Shown here: positions 44,276 to 53,129 of the stretch, piece by piece | Position numbering within the stretch: position 1 is the stretch's first letter | Layout: each line of letters begins with the position of its first letter | Program-made: the position numbers and the translations under genes | Assembly: GCF_000373585.1 (NCBI RefSeq) | Contig: NZ_KB891893.1 | Location: 1-64,000, forward strand | Reading direction: 5' to 3' | Length of the DNA stretch: 64,000 nucleotides | DNA from: Streptomyces sp. MspMP-M5 | GTDB lineage: Bacteria > Actinomycetota > Actinomycetes > Streptomycetales > Streptomycetaceae | Notes under the pieces: model-generated | Seen by the model: the letters and a program-made list of their open reading frames with translations, nothing else | The model's database searches: none | What the model was told of the DNA's origin: nothing

Positions 44276-44915
44276 CCCCGAGGGCCAGTGCCGTCAGATG
44301 TCCGGCGTCGGTGAACGTCCGGCCGCGGCGGAGCATTGGCGCGGTGCCGAGCGCCAGCAGCCCGCCGGTCGCCGCCGCCCGCGCGCCCCGGTGCGGCAGC
44401 GAGGCGGCCAGCGCCCCGAGGGTGGCGTAGAAGCCGTAGCTCGCCCCGACGTCGATGGCGTGCGCGGTGGCGCCCCCGGCGGGGCGGGCCGCCGCTCGCG
44501 GGCCGTCCGCGTCCGTCGCCGCCCGCTCGGCGGCGGCCCGGCGGGCCCGGCTGCGTCCCCGCAGACCGGCATAGACCAGCAGGCTGGCGCCGACGTGTCC
44601 GGCCGCGAACACCGCCGTCGCGCGCCCGGCGCCCCACCGCGCCTCGGCCGTCCCGAGCGCGGCCAGCAGCGCCGCCCCGTACGCCACCGGCAGCGGCTCC
44701 TCCACGAAGGCCGCGCTGGTGGCCAGCGTCCCCCACCGGCCGGCCCGCAGATTGGCCACATTGGTGGAGTGCGCCCGCAGCAGCTCCGTCCGCCGCCGCG
44801 CCGGCAGCCGGGCGGTGGCATACGCCCCCAGCTGCAACGCCCCCACGTACAACGGCGTCACCCAGGGCAGCGCCCCGCCCCGCACCCCGCCCCCGCTCCG
44901 CACCGTGCTCCGCAT
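44139..44915 (-). CDS. Rhomboid-like integral membrane protein with repetitive tail
   Basis: A 258-residue membrane protein of about six helices. Landmarks are STNVANLRAGRWGTLATSAA, a central ATAVFAAGHVGASLLVYAG, and AIDVGASYGFYATLGALAAS, the pattern of rhomboid-like proteins of actinobacteria. I do not see a canonical GxSx serine with a later catalytic His, so protease activity is doubtful. The last ~40 residues are repeats (PRTAIRRRGTAIRAHGTAIQ) from an expanded DNA repeat. ATG 44915 is preceded by GGAGG on its strand. It lies downstream of glnII's terminator, minus strand. Confidence 0.7.
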   Translation of the reverse strand: MRSTVRSGGGVRGGALPWVTPLYVGALQLGAYATARLPARRRTELLRAHSTNVANLRAGRWGTLATSAAFVEEPLPVAYGAALLAALGTAEARWGAGRATAVFAAGHVGASLLVYAGLRGRSRARRAAAERAATDADGPRAAARPAGGATAHAIDVGASYGFYATLGALAASLPHRGARAAATGGLLALGTAPMLRRGRTFTDAGHLTALALGVAIGAARTAIPAPRTAIRRRGTAIRAHGTAIQGLRSAIRGRRTTA

Positions 44916-45215
44916 GTCGCGTCCCCCTCCGCTACCGGTCGGTCGTCCCGTGCCCCTCCTCGCCGCCGCACGACCCGGCCCGGACCCGGTCCGTACGGTG
45001 ATCGCGGCATGGGTCCAGCGTGCCATCCGCCACTGACAACGGCCCCGGCCACCCGGCCCGCGACCGCCCAGCCGGCGACCGTCAGGCCCATGGCCGTCCG
45101 GCCCGCGACCGCCAGGAAGCCAGGGCGTGCCCGCGCCACCGCCGTCCCCGGACATGCAGGCGGGGCCGGACCCACCGGTCCGGCCCCGCTCACCCCCACC
45201 CCCGGGGACGGCCGG
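44916..45215. other. Intergenic region between rhomboid-like gene and glnII
   Basis: Holds the glnII terminator (45160-45189) and presumably the promoter of the rhomboid-like gene. Open frames here are shadows. Confidence 0.4.
45160..45189 (-). terminator. glnII terminator
   Basis: GCGGGGCCGGACC (45160-45172), loop CACC, GGTCCGGCCCCGC (45177-45189): a perfect 13-bp stem 27 bases past the glnII stop. Confidence 0.75.
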
Positions 45216-46238
45216 TCACACCTGTGCGCGCCGCTCCAGCTCCGTGCAGCAGGTGTCCACCATCAGCCGGGTGACCACGTAGGGGTCCACGTTGGCGTTC
45301 GGCCGGCGGTCCTCGATGTAGCCCTTCTTCTCGACCTCGACCTGCCACGGGATGCGCACCGAGGCACCGCGGTCCGAGGCCCCGTAGGAGTACTGGTCCC
45401 AGGGCGCGGTCTCGTGGGCGCCGGTCAGCCGCTCCTCGATGCCGGTGCCGTACTGGCGGACGTGCTCCAGCGGCTTGTCGCCCTCGCCCAGCGCCTCGCA
45501 GGCGGTGATGATCGCGTCGTAGCCCTCGCGCATCGCCCGGGTGGAGAAGTTGGTGTGCGCGCCCGCGCCGTTCCAGTCGCCACGGGCCGGCTTGGCATCC
45601 AGGGAGGCGGTGATGCCGTGCTCCTCAGCGGTGCGGTGCAGCAGCCAGCGCGCCACCCACATGTGGTCGGAGACCTCCAGCGGCGACAGCGCGCCCACCT
45701 GGAACTCCCACTGGCCGGGCATCACCTCGGCGTTGATGCCGGACAGGCCGAGGCCGGCCGCCAGGCAGCGGTCGAGGTGCTGCTCGACGATCTCCCGGCC
45801 GAAGATCTCGCCGGCGCCGACACCGCAGTAGTAGCCACCCTGGGGCGCCGGGAAGCCGCCGCCCTCGGGGAAGCCCAGCGGGCGCTCGCCCTTGAGGAAG
45901 GTGTACTCCTGCTCGATGCCGAACAGCGGCTCCTGGCCGGCGAAGCGCTCGGCCACCGGGCGCAGCAGGGCCCGGGTGTTGGAGGGGTGCGGCGTGAGGT
46001 CGGTGTTGAGCACCTCGCACAGCACCAGCAGGTGGTCGCCGCCGCGGATCGGGTCCGGGCAGCTGAAGACCGGGTCGAGCACGAGGTCCGAGGAGTGGCC
46101 TTCGGCCTGGTTGGTGCTGGACCCGTCGAAGCCCCAGCGCGGCAGCGAGCTCCCGTCTTTCAGGATCTTGGTCTTGGAGCGGAGCTTGGCGGTCGGCTGG
46201 GTGCCGTCGATCCAGATGTACTCGGCCTTGATGGTCAC
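45216..46238 (-). CDS. glnII: Glutamine synthetase type II
   Basis: A 340-residue eukaryote-like glutamine synthetase that condenses ammonia and glutamate with ATP. Family landmarks: EYIWIDGTQPTAKLRSKTKI at the N-terminus, WGFDGSSTNQAEGHSSD, EQEYTFL, GQWEFQVG, GAGAHTNFSTRAMR, and RPNANVDPYVVTRLMVDTCC at the C-terminus. Length is normal. GSII is not controlled by adenylylation. In Streptomyces it is a GlnR target and heat-labile, and a clear GlnR box lies upstream (46306-46343). Monocistronic with its own terminator. Confidence 0.96.
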   Translation of the reverse strand: MTIKAEYIWIDGTQPTAKLRSKTKILKDGSSLPRWGFDGSSTNQAEGHSSDLVLDPVFSCPDPIRGGDHLLVLCEVLNTDLTPHPSNTRALLRPVAERFAGQEPLFGIEQEYTFLKGERPLGFPEGGGFPAPQGGYYCGVGAGEIFGREIVEQHLDRCLAAGLGLSGINAEVMPGQWEFQVGALSPLEVSDHMWVARWLLHRTAEEHGITASLDAKPARGDWNGAGAHTNFSTRAMREGYDAIITACEALGEGDKPLEHVRQYGTGIEERLTGAHETAPWDQYSYGASDRGASVRIPWQVEVEKKGYIEDRRPNANVDPYVVTRLMVDTCCTELERRAQV

Positions 46239-46305
46239 GGGGTCCTCTTATACGGGTCGGTGCGGGTACGCGTGCGGGCGTACCGGAGCACTCTCGCAAC
46301 AGGCC

Positions 46306-46343
46306 GTTTCCCGACCGTTGCCCGTATGTGAACCACAGGTTAC
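46306..46343 (-). promoter_or_regulatory. GlnR box of glnII
   Basis: On the minus strand GTAAC-n6-TTCAC-n6-GCAAC-n6-GAAAC, the four-part a1-b1-a2-b2 layout of Streptomyces GlnR sites with exact six-base spacers. It lies 68-105 bases upstream of the glnII ATG. Confidence 0.85.
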
Positions 46344-46411
46344 CCAGTCGGACATCCTCTGATTCTGCGACGATTCACGGTAAAACGCCTGGCATTCCCT
46401 TGTGTGGGTGC

Positions 46412-47548
46412 TCAGCCGTGTTCCCGCAGCAGCCCCGCGAAGCCCAAGTGCCGGACCCTGCGCATGAGTTCGCCGGCGTCGATGCCCATGGTGGCCGCGG
46501 TGTTCCCGACGTGCCATTCATGCGCGGCCAGCTGTCGCAGCACATGGCCGCGCCGCACCTGCTTGTCGGAGAGCCGGAACGTCATGAGATACGCCACTTG
46601 GCCCCGATTGTCGGTGATGACCTCGCCGATGTGCTGTGGACGGTGCAGCGCGAACGGCGGCAGGAAACGGGACAGCCGGAACCGCCCCATCCGGTACACC
46701 TGCCGCAGGTCGTACGTCCCGTCGAGCAGCTCCGCCGCCATCAGCCCGGCGTGCTGCGCCTCCCACTCCCGCCGGGACCGCTCGGCCGCCGCCCGCAGCT
46801 CCCCGAGCGAGCCGACGTACTCCCCGGCGATCCGGGCCGAGAACTCCGGCACCGGGCCGCCGTACAGGGCGTACTGGTACATCAGCTCGCCATAGAGGTG
46901 GTGGACCAGCGACGGGTGCAGCGCCCGGTAGTCGTCCGGATGCGGCACGACGAACGCGGTGGCCGGCGCGTCCGCCACGTACACCAGCACCCCGCACTGG
47001 TCCGGATGGATCTCGAAGATCCGCAGCGCGTCGGCCAGCCCGGCGATCTCCTCGCCCCGGTACACCGTCTCCACGCGCGGTGACAGCCCCGCGCGCACCG
47101 CCCGGTGGGTCCACTCCTCCCACACCACGGACGGCCCGCCGAAATGGAGCGCCAGATAGCCGTCGAGCGCCAGGTGGAGCGGCAGGAACCGCAGCCCCGC
47201 CGGGCCGCCCCCGCGCCCCGTCCGCCGCCCGCGCTGCCGCTGCACCAGCTTGCGCGGCAAGCGCAGCGGCGCACAGTCCACCGGCCCGCTCCCGTCGCTC
47301 AGCTGCGCGCCGTACGAGGCCGCCGGCGTTCCGTCCGCCGTCCAGTTCGCCACGAAACCATGCGGAATGTACGAGGTGTACGAGGTGCGCCGGTCCGCCA
47401 CCACCGTGGCCGGCCCCCCGTCCCCGTACACCTCGCGGTGCAGCCGCAGGTCCTCGATCGGCTCCGCACGCACCAGCGGCACCAGCCGTACCGCACCCCA
47501 CACCTGCGCCGGACGGGCCCGCAGCCCGCCCAGATCCAGCCTGCTCAC
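46412..47548 (-). CDS. Partner protein of the VWA (Ro60-like) gene, family uncertain
   Basis: A 378-residue protein from GTG 47548 beginning VSRLDLGGLRARPAQVWGAV and RLVPLVRAEPIEDLRLHREV. The centre (HLALDGYLALHFGGPSVVWE; EIHPDQCGVLVYVADAPATA) looks alpha/beta, and the last 100 residues are helical with GFAGLLREHG at the end. I recall similar proteins named ARPP-2 next to VWA/TROVE genes in actinobacteria, but this is memory only. It overlaps the VWA gene stop by GTGA, so the two are made together. No catalytic motif is evident. Confidence 0.6.
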   Translation of the reverse strand: MSRLDLGGLRARPAQVWGAVRLVPLVRAEPIEDLRLHREVYGDGGPATVVADRRTSYTSYIPHGFVANWTADGTPAASYGAQLSDGSGPVDCAPLRLPRKLVQRQRGRRTGRGGGPAGLRFLPLHLALDGYLALHFGGPSVVWEEWTHRAVRAGLSPRVETVYRGEEIAGLADALRIFEIHPDQCGVLVYVADAPATAFVVPHPDDYRALHPSLVHHLYGELMYQYALYGGPVPEFSARIAGEYVGSLGELRAAAERSRREWEAQHAGLMAAELLDGTYDLRQVYRMGRFRLSRFLPPFALHRPQHIGEVITDNRGQVAYLMTFRLSDKQVRRGHVLRQLAAHEWHVGNTAATMGIDAGELMRRVRHLGFAGLLREHG

Positions 47549-49014
47549 CGCACACCGCCTCCCGTGCCCGTCCCGGCCTCCGTCGCCTCCAGGAACTGCC
47601 GCACCCGCTCGTCCAGATGGGCCCGCAGCTCCGCCGGTCCGCTGCGCCCCTCCGCGAACCGCGCCAGCTCCGCCAGCGCCGGAAGGTCCTCGGCGCGCCG
47701 CACACCCACCGTGGGCACCGCCGCCGACAGCCGCCGCACGGCGAACTCCCCGGCGTCGTACACCGGATTGAGGTGCAGCACCACGACCTCGCCCCCGGGG
47801 TCCAGCCGCTCCCGCCACACCCGCAGCACCTCGCCCGCCAACCCGGGCGGCGCGTTGTCCCAGCCGTCCGAGACGATCACCAGCCGCTCCGGCCCCGTCT
47901 CCAGCGCGTCCAGCACCCGAACCCCCAGCGGCGTCGCCCCGTACGGGTACGCCAGGAGCGCGTCCTGCCGTCCCGACGTCCACAGTGGGCGGTACGCCCC
48001 CGCCAGCGCCTCCAGCAGGAAGTGGCAGGCCAGCGCGACCGCCAGCGGACGCTGCCGCTTCTGCCGCGAACCCGTCGCGGAGAAGCTGTCGTCCAGGACG
48101 GCCGCCACCCGCCCCCAGGTGCCGGCCTGCGCGCCCGCCGCGCGCCGGGCCGCCGCCCGCAGCGCCCCGGTCAGTTCGGCCCGCCGCGCGACCCGGTCGT
48201 CCAACGGGAGCCCGAGGACGTACGACGCCAACCGGGTCAACGGCATCGCCGCCGGATCGACGGCCACCGAGGCGCGGTGCGCACGGGCCGACTCCTGGGC
48301 GCGCAGTCGTTCCAGACGGGTCATCCGGGGTGCGATGCGCTCCAGGAAGACACGGCGGTCGATGCCGTGCCGGGCCGCGAACCCCTCGGCGACCGTGAAC
48401 GGCAGCTCGTACAGCGCCGCCTGCTCGTAGTGCGCCCGCCGCCAGGCGTCCAGCAGGGGCGTGCCGTAGTGCGTGCGCCGGCCCGGCGCGAACAGGAAGT
48501 CCCCCAGCTCGTCGTCGGCGGGACCGGCCGGCGGCAGATGCGCGTGGCGCAGCGCGCCCGCCAGCCCCGCGCGGTACTTCACCGCGTCCAGCGCCGGGTC
48601 CGGGCGCGCGGCGAGCCAGTCGCGGACGAGTGCGCGGGTCCGGCGGTTGTTCACCCGGGCCCGGCGCAGCTCCCGGAACAGCCGGTACACCCGCGGGGCC
48701 GGCAGCCGCGCCAACCGGGCCGCGATCAGCCGCCCCTCGGTACGCCGCTCCTCCGGCGTCGCCTCCCTGGCGGTCTCCAGGAGGCGGCGCACGATGAGCG
48801 CGGCATTGTGGTCGTTGACGTCCAGGGCGAGCGAAGCGGCGTACAGGGGGCGGTAGTTGCCGCACACGTAGGCGTGCAGGAAGTCCAGCGACATCCGCTG
48901 CTCCGCCGCGTCGGACCGGAACTCGCGCTGCCCGGTGGCGGTGACTGCGGCGTTGACGAACAGCAGCACGTCCTCGGCCGCCACCGCCTCCGCCCGCGTC
49001 TCCTGGCTTCCCAC
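47545..49014 (-). CDS. VWA-domain protein, Ro60/TROVE-like
   Basis: A 489-residue protein from GTG 49014. The N-terminal ~270 residues are a chain of helices (SLDFLHAYVCGNYRPLYAAS; RVYRLFRELRRARVNNRRTR; AVKYRAGLAGALRHAHLPPA) that resembles the HEAT-like TROVE ring. The C-terminal part is a von Willebrand A domain with an intact MIDAS: DDSFS, the Thr in YGATPLG and the Asp in IVSDGWDN. TROVE-VWA proteins bind Y-type RNAs and act in RNA quality control. The assignment is by pattern only. It forms a coupled two-gene unit with the gene at 46412. Confidence 0.6.
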   Translation of the reverse strand: MGSQETRAEAVAAEDVLLFVNAAVTATGQREFRSDAAEQRMSLDFLHAYVCGNYRPLYAASLALDVNDHNAALIVRRLLETAREATPEERRTEGRLIAARLARLPAPRVYRLFRELRRARVNNRRTRALVRDWLAARPDPALDAVKYRAGLAGALRHAHLPPAGPADDELGDFLFAPGRRTHYGTPLLDAWRRAHYEQAALYELPFTVAEGFAARHGIDRRVFLERIAPRMTRLERLRAQESARAHRASVAVDPAAMPLTRLASYVLGLPLDDRVARRAELTGALRAAARRAAGAQAGTWGRVAAVLDDSFSATGSRQKRQRPLAVALACHFLLEALAGAYRPLWTSGRQDALLAYPYGATPLGVRVLDALETGPERLVIVSDGWDNAPPGLAGEVLRVWRERLDPGGEVVVLHLNPVYDAGEFAVRRLSAAVPTVGVRRAEDLPALAELARFAEGRSGPAELRAHLDERVRQFLEATEAGTGTGGGVR

Positions 49015-49373
49015 GCCGTCCCCCGTACACCTCTCCGCACATCGGTGCCGGCCGGGGAATGAGGGCGCGAACAGCGAATCGTTGCTTGACAGAGCAGGTC
49101 CGGAAGTCGCGCCGGAGTCCCGCGGCCGGCCCCGGAAACGTAACACCGCCGCCTCCGCCCGGTCATCCGCGTTTCCCCGCGCGGCCCCGCCCCCCGCCGT
49201 CCCCCGACGCCGCCCAACGCCCACGTCAGAAGCCGTCCCAAGGCCCTTCATAACCCCAACGGCATGACCACATGGCGCATTTGGTCGTGGAAGGCATGAC
49301 CGGTCACGCCTAACGTCACCACCGTCCGGCACACCGTGCCACCCACCGGAACCACCACCCCCGAGGAGCCACC
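49015..49373. promoter_or_regulatory. Divergent region with a possible operator for the acyl-CoA ligase gene
   Basis: A 359-base gap between the VWA gene (minus) and ligase gene (plus). GGCATGACC occurs twice (49261-49269 and 49293-49301). The second copy overlaps the perfect palindrome TGACCGGTCA (49297-49306), and GACCA/TGGTC arms (49266-49270, 49282-49286) flank the middle. These suggest a repressor site near the ligase promoter. No gene seen. Confidence 0.4.
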
Positions 49374-50945
49374 ATGCCCACCACCCCGTCCTTCACCAGC
49401 TACGTCGACCTCGTGCTAGCCGCCCTCGCCCGCGACCCGGACCTCCCCGTCGTCACCACGGCCGACGGCCACCACATCACCGCGGACGCCCTGCACGCCA
49501 CCGTCCACCGCATGGCCGCCGTCCTCGGCACCCATGGCGTCGGCCGCGGCCGGACCGTCTCCGTCCTCGGCCGCAACCGCCCCGAGGCGCTCGCCGCCCG
49601 TTACGCCGTCAACCTCCTGGGCGCGCGGGTGGTGCTCCTCTACGACGGGATGGCCGCCGAAACCCTGGCCAGGGTGACCGAGAGCGCCGAGACCGACCTC
49701 CTCCTGGCCGACCCCGACCTGCACGACACGGCCCGCGCCCTCCTGGACGGCTGCACCGGCCCCCGCCCCGAGGCCATGACCTTCGGCCCGCCCCCTACGG
49801 GCGCCGCCCCACTCGGCCCCGACCTGCTCGCCGCCTGCGCCGCCCTCCCCGCCACCCCCACCGTCCCCAGCACGGCCCGCCCCGACGACGACTGGTGCAT
49901 CCGGCACACCGGCGGAACGACCGGTGTCCCCAAGGGCGTTCGGATGACCCACAGCGGGATCGCCGCGATGCTCGGCCGCACCTCCTGGGAGGCCGCCGGC
50001 GACCCGCCCCGTTTCCTGGCCTGCACCTCGCTGGCCCACCTGGCCGGCATCGTGGCCGACGCCACCCTCGTGGCCGGCGGCAGCATCGTCCTCCACCGGG
50101 AGTTCGACCCCACCGCCGTCCTGGCCACCGTCGCCCGCGAACGCATCACCCACCTCTGGCTGCTGCCGCCGCTCCTCTACCGCCTCCTGGACGACCCCAC
50201 CCTCCCGTTCACCGACCTCGGTTCCCTCACCCGCATCTCCTACGGGGGCTGCACCGCCTCCGCGTCCCGGATGCGCGAGGCGGCCGAGGCGTTCGGTCCG
50301 GTCCTCTACGGCTGGTACGGCCAGTCCGAGGCGATGTCGATCACCGAGGCTGGCCCCGCCGACCACGCCGACATCCGCACCGACCGCCCGATGACCGTCG
50401 GCCGCCCGACGCCCGGCGTCGCCCTCGCCGTCCGCGACCCCGAGGGCCGCGACCTGCCCCCGGGGCAACCGGGCGAGATCCACGTCCGCTCCGCCGGCGT
50501 GATGCGCGGCTACTGGAAGCGCCCCGACCTCACCGCGGAGGTCCTCCGCGACGGCTGGCTGCGCACCGGCGACGTCGGCTACCTGGACGACGACGGCCGC
50601 CTCTACCTCGTCGACCGCCTCAAGGACGTCGTCATCGTCGTCGGCGGCCACGTCAACCCCTCCGAACTGGAGGACCTCCTGCACACCCACCCGGCCGTCG
50701 CCCACGCCGCCGCCTACGGAGTCCGCCGCCCCGACGAGACCGAGGAGGTGCACCTCGCCGTCGTCCCCGCCCCCGGCCACTCCGCCGACGAGCTCTCTCT
50801 GCCCGCCCTCCGCACCTTCGTCACCGCCCACAAGGGCGCCCTCTACGCTCCCGCAGCCGTCCACCTCCTCGACACCATCCCCCTCACCCCCGTGGGCAAA
50901 CCCGACAAAAACCTCCTCCGCGCCCTCCAGGTCCCGACCTCCTGA
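49374..50945 (+). CDS. AMP-forming acyl-CoA synthetase (ANL family)
   Basis: A 523-residue adenylating enzyme. The ANL motifs are in order: RHTGGTTGVPKGVRM (P-loop, near 180), YGGCTASASRMR, LYGWYGQSEAMS (A5), LRTGDVGYLDDDGRLYLVDR (A7), and the catalytic Lys in TPVGKPDKNLLR (near the C-terminus). It would activate a fatty or aromatic acid as CoA thioester. Substrate not known. No signal peptide. Start ATG 49374 with GGAG upstream. Monocistronic, followed by palindromes at 51005-51043. Confidence 0.9.
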   Translation: MPTTPSFTSYVDLVLAALARDPDLPVVTTADGHHITADALHATVHRMAAVLGTHGVGRGRTVSVLGRNRPEALAARYAVNLLGARVVLLYDGMAAETLARVTESAETDLLLADPDLHDTARALLDGCTGPRPEAMTFGPPPTGAAPLGPDLLAACAALPATPTVPSTARPDDDWCIRHTGGTTGVPKGVRMTHSGIAAMLGRTSWEAAGDPPRFLACTSLAHLAGIVADATLVAGGSIVLHREFDPTAVLATVARERITHLWLLPPLLYRLLDDPTLPFTDLGSLTRISYGGCTASASRMREAAEAFGPVLYGWYGQSEAMSITEAGPADHADIRTDRPMTVGRPTPGVALAVRDPEGRDLPPGQPGEIHVRSAGVMRGYWKRPDLTAEVLRDGWLRTGDVGYLDDDGRLYLVDRLKDVVIVVGGHVNPSELEDLLHTHPAVAHAAAYGVRRPDETEEVHLAVVPAPGHSADELSLPALRTFVTAHKGALYAPAAVHLLDTIPLTPVGKPDKNLLRALQVPTS

Positions 50946-51004
50946 ACCACCCCCGCACGCCGTCCCGCACACCTTCCCCGCATGCCTCCCCGCACCCGGC
51001 GAAT

Positions 51005-51043
51005 CCCCTTGGCCAGGGGCGGCAAATCCCCCCTGGCCAGGGG
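51005..51043 (+). terminator. Tandem palindromes after the ligase gene
   Basis: CCCCTTGGCCAGGGG (51005-51019) and CCCCTGGCCAGGGG (51030-51043) are near-identical palindromes. The second is followed by CTTTTGT. A terminator pair or a duplicated protein site; terminator is favoured by position. Confidence 0.55.
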
Positions 51044-51116
51044 CTTTTGTCAGTGCCCGGCAGTAAAATGGGAACCAGTAAGTGAGGGTTCACCGAAGCT
51101 CCTGGAGGTCTGCCGG

Positions 51117-51389
51117 ATGGCCGCTGCCACACTCATGACGAAACCCCTCCCGGCCCACCCGCTGCCCAAGAAACCGCTCCCCGCCGGCTGGCCCCGGGAG
51201 CGGTACGAATCCCACAACCGCCGCCTGAAGGCCATGCGCCTGGCCATAGCCCTGCTCGACACCGGCGTCTACCGCCCCGAGCACGCCAGCAACGCCACCA
51301 TCCGCTCCACCGCCCTCGCCATCGGCGTCCACCACCCCTCCGACACCACCTGCCGCCTGGTCCGAGCCCTGCTCTACGACAACTGCTGA
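51117..51389 (+). CDS. Small helical hypothetical protein
   Basis: A 90-residue protein from ATG 51117, with GGAGG at 51104-51108. The N-terminus is a Pro/Lys stretch (TKPLPAHPLPKKPLPAGWPR). The rest is helical: RYESHNRRLKAMRLAIALLD, then IGVHHPSDTTCRLVRALL. I know of no named family. Its 3' end runs into 17-bp tandem repeats. The TGA at 51387 lies in the first repeat unit. Confidence 0.6.
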   Translation: MAAATLMTKPLPAHPLPKKPLPAGWPRERYESHNRRLKAMRLAIALLDTGVYRPEHASNATIRSTALAIGVHHPSDTTCRLVRALLYDNC

Positions 51390-51448
51390 CCTGCGACATC
51401 TGCTGATCCACGACTCCTGCTGATCCACGAGATCCGCTGATCGGCGAC
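51381..51448 (+). repeat. Four tandem 17-bp repeats at the 3' end of a small gene
   Basis: Units 51381-51397, 51398-51414, 51415-51431 and 51432-51448 share the form atCTGCTGATCCACGAc with point changes. The array begins in the last codons of the 90-residue protein gene and extends into the intergenic space. Confidence 0.75.
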
Positions 51449-51519
51449 AACTGCCGCCCCCGACAAGCCGGTCGACCCACCGCCCGGCCCGAAACGCGAC
51501 GCGCTCGGACCCACACAAA

Positions 51520-51565
51520 AGCCGTCGGCCGCGCCTTCCCCAAAAGGAAGACACGGCCGACGGCT
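51520..51565. terminator. Bidirectional terminator between the small gene and glnA
   Basis: AGCCGTCGGCCG (51520-51531) pairs with CGGCCGACGGCT (51554-51565), a perfect 12-bp stem. Four A bases precede it (51517-51520), which on the minus strand is a short U-run for glnA. Confidence 0.8.
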
Positions 51566-51619
51566 CACAACCACCCGGACCGGACCGGCAACCAGCACGC
51601 TCCGCCCCGGGGACGGTCT

Positions 51620-53029
51620 TTAGATGTCGAAGTACAGCTCGAACTCGTGCGGGTGCGGGCGGAGTTGGATCGGGGCGATTTCGTTGGTGCGCTTGTAGTC
51701 GATCCAGGTCTCGATCAGGTCGGAGGTGAAGACGCCGCCCTGCTGGAGGTACTCGTTGTCCTCTTCGAGGGCGTTGAGGACCGCGGGGAGGGAGGTCGGG
51801 ACCTGCGGGACGCCGGCGTGCTCCTCCGGGGCGAGCTCGTAGAGGTCCTTGTCGATCGGCTCGGCGGGCTCGATCTTGTTCTTGACGCCGTCGAGGCCGG
51901 CGAGGAGGAGGGCCGAGAAGGCGAGGTAGGGGTTGGACGACGGGTCCGGGGCGCGGAACTCGACGCGCTTGGCCTTCGGGTTGGAGCCGGTGATCGGGAT
52001 GCGCATCGCGGCGGAGCGGTTGCGCTGCGAGTAGACGAGGTTGACCGGGGCCTCGAAGCCCGGGACCAGGCGGTGGTAGGAGTTCACCGTCGGGTTGGTG
52101 AAGGCCAGGAGCGAGGGGGCGTGCTTGAGGATGCCGCCGATGTAGTAGCGGGCGGTGTCCGAGAGGCCCGCGTAGCCCTGCTCGTCGTAGAAGAGCGGCT
52201 GGCCGCCCTGCCACAGCGACTGGTGGACGTGCATGCCGGAGCCGTTGTCACCGAAGATCGGCTTGGGCATGAAGGTGGCCGTCTTGCCGTTGCGCCAGGC
52301 GACGTTCTTCACGATGTACTTGAACAGCATCAGGTCGTCGGCGGCGGCGAGGAGGGTGTTGAACTTGTAGTTGATCTCCGCCTGGCCGGCGGTGCCGACC
52401 TCGTGGTGCTGGCGCTCGACCTGGAGGCCGGACTTCTCCAGCTCCAGGGAGATCTCGGCGCGCAGGTCGGCGAAGTGGTCGACCGGCGGGGCCGGGAAGT
52501 AGCCGCCCTTGTAACGGACCTTGTAGCCGCGGTTGTCCTCCAGGGCACCGGTGTTCCAGGCGCCGGCCTCGGAGTCGATGTGGTAGAAGCCCTGGTTCGC
52601 GGAGGTCTCGAAGCGGACCGAGTCGAAGACGTAGAACTCCGCCTCGGGACCGAAGTACGCGGTGTCCGCGACGCCGGTGGAGGCGAGGTACGCCTCGGCC
52701 TTCTTGGCGATGTTGCGCGGGTCACGGCTGTACTGCTCGCCCGTGATCGGGTCGTGGATGAAGAAGTTGATGTTGAGGTGCTTCTCCTGCCGGAACGGGT
52801 CGACACGGGCCGTCGACAGGTCCGGGCGCAGCGCCATGTCGGACTCGTGGATCGCCTGGAAGCCGCGGATCGACGATCCGTCGAAGGCCAGGTCCTCGTC
52901 CGGGTCGAACGCCGCAGCCGGGATCGTGAAGTGCTGCATCACGCCCGGCAGGTCGCAGAAACGGACGTCGACGAACTTCACGTCCTCATCCGCGATGAAC
53001 TTCTTCGCGTCGTCGGCGTTCTGGAACAT
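51620..53029 (-). CDS. glnA: Glutamine synthetase type I
   Basis: A 469-residue GSI-beta enzyme, the main ammonia-assimilating ligase. Landmarks: FCDLPGVMQHFTIP, AFDGSSIRGF, GPEAEFYVFDSV, the metal and glutamate sites in GTAGQAEINYKFNTLL, NGSGMHVHQSLW, and the ATP site RSAAMRIPITGSNPKAKRVE. The adenylylation loop DKDLYELAPEE places Tyr at exactly 397, the residue GlnE modifies. ATG 53029 has GGAGGAG five bases upstream. A GlnR box lies at 53130-53167. Monocistronic with a strong terminator at 51520-51565. Confidence 0.97.
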   Translation of the reverse strand: MFQNADDAKKFIADEDVKFVDVRFCDLPGVMQHFTIPAAAFDPDEDLAFDGSSIRGFQAIHESDMALRPDLSTARVDPFRQEKHLNINFFIHDPITGEQYSRDPRNIAKKAEAYLASTGVADTAYFGPEAEFYVFDSVRFETSANQGFYHIDSEAGAWNTGALEDNRGYKVRYKGGYFPAPPVDHFADLRAEISLELEKSGLQVERQHHEVGTAGQAEINYKFNTLLAAADDLMLFKYIVKNVAWRNGKTATFMPKPIFGDNGSGMHVHQSLWQGGQPLFYDEQGYAGLSDTARYYIGGILKHAPSLLAFTNPTVNSYHRLVPGFEAPVNLVYSQRNRSAAMRIPITGSNPKAKRVEFRAPDPSSNPYLAFSALLLAGLDGVKNKIEPAEPIDKDLYELAPEEHAGVPQVPTSLPAVLNALEEDNEYLQQGGVFTSDLIETWIDYKRTNEIAPIQLRPHPHEFELYFDI

Positions 53030-53129
53030 CCAACTCCTCCTAGCCCGGTCACCGCTCGGCGGACGCGGGGTTGCGACTCGGAGCGCGTCCTCGTGCGGTG
53101 GCGCGCTCGCCCGACCATAGGCAGGCGGG

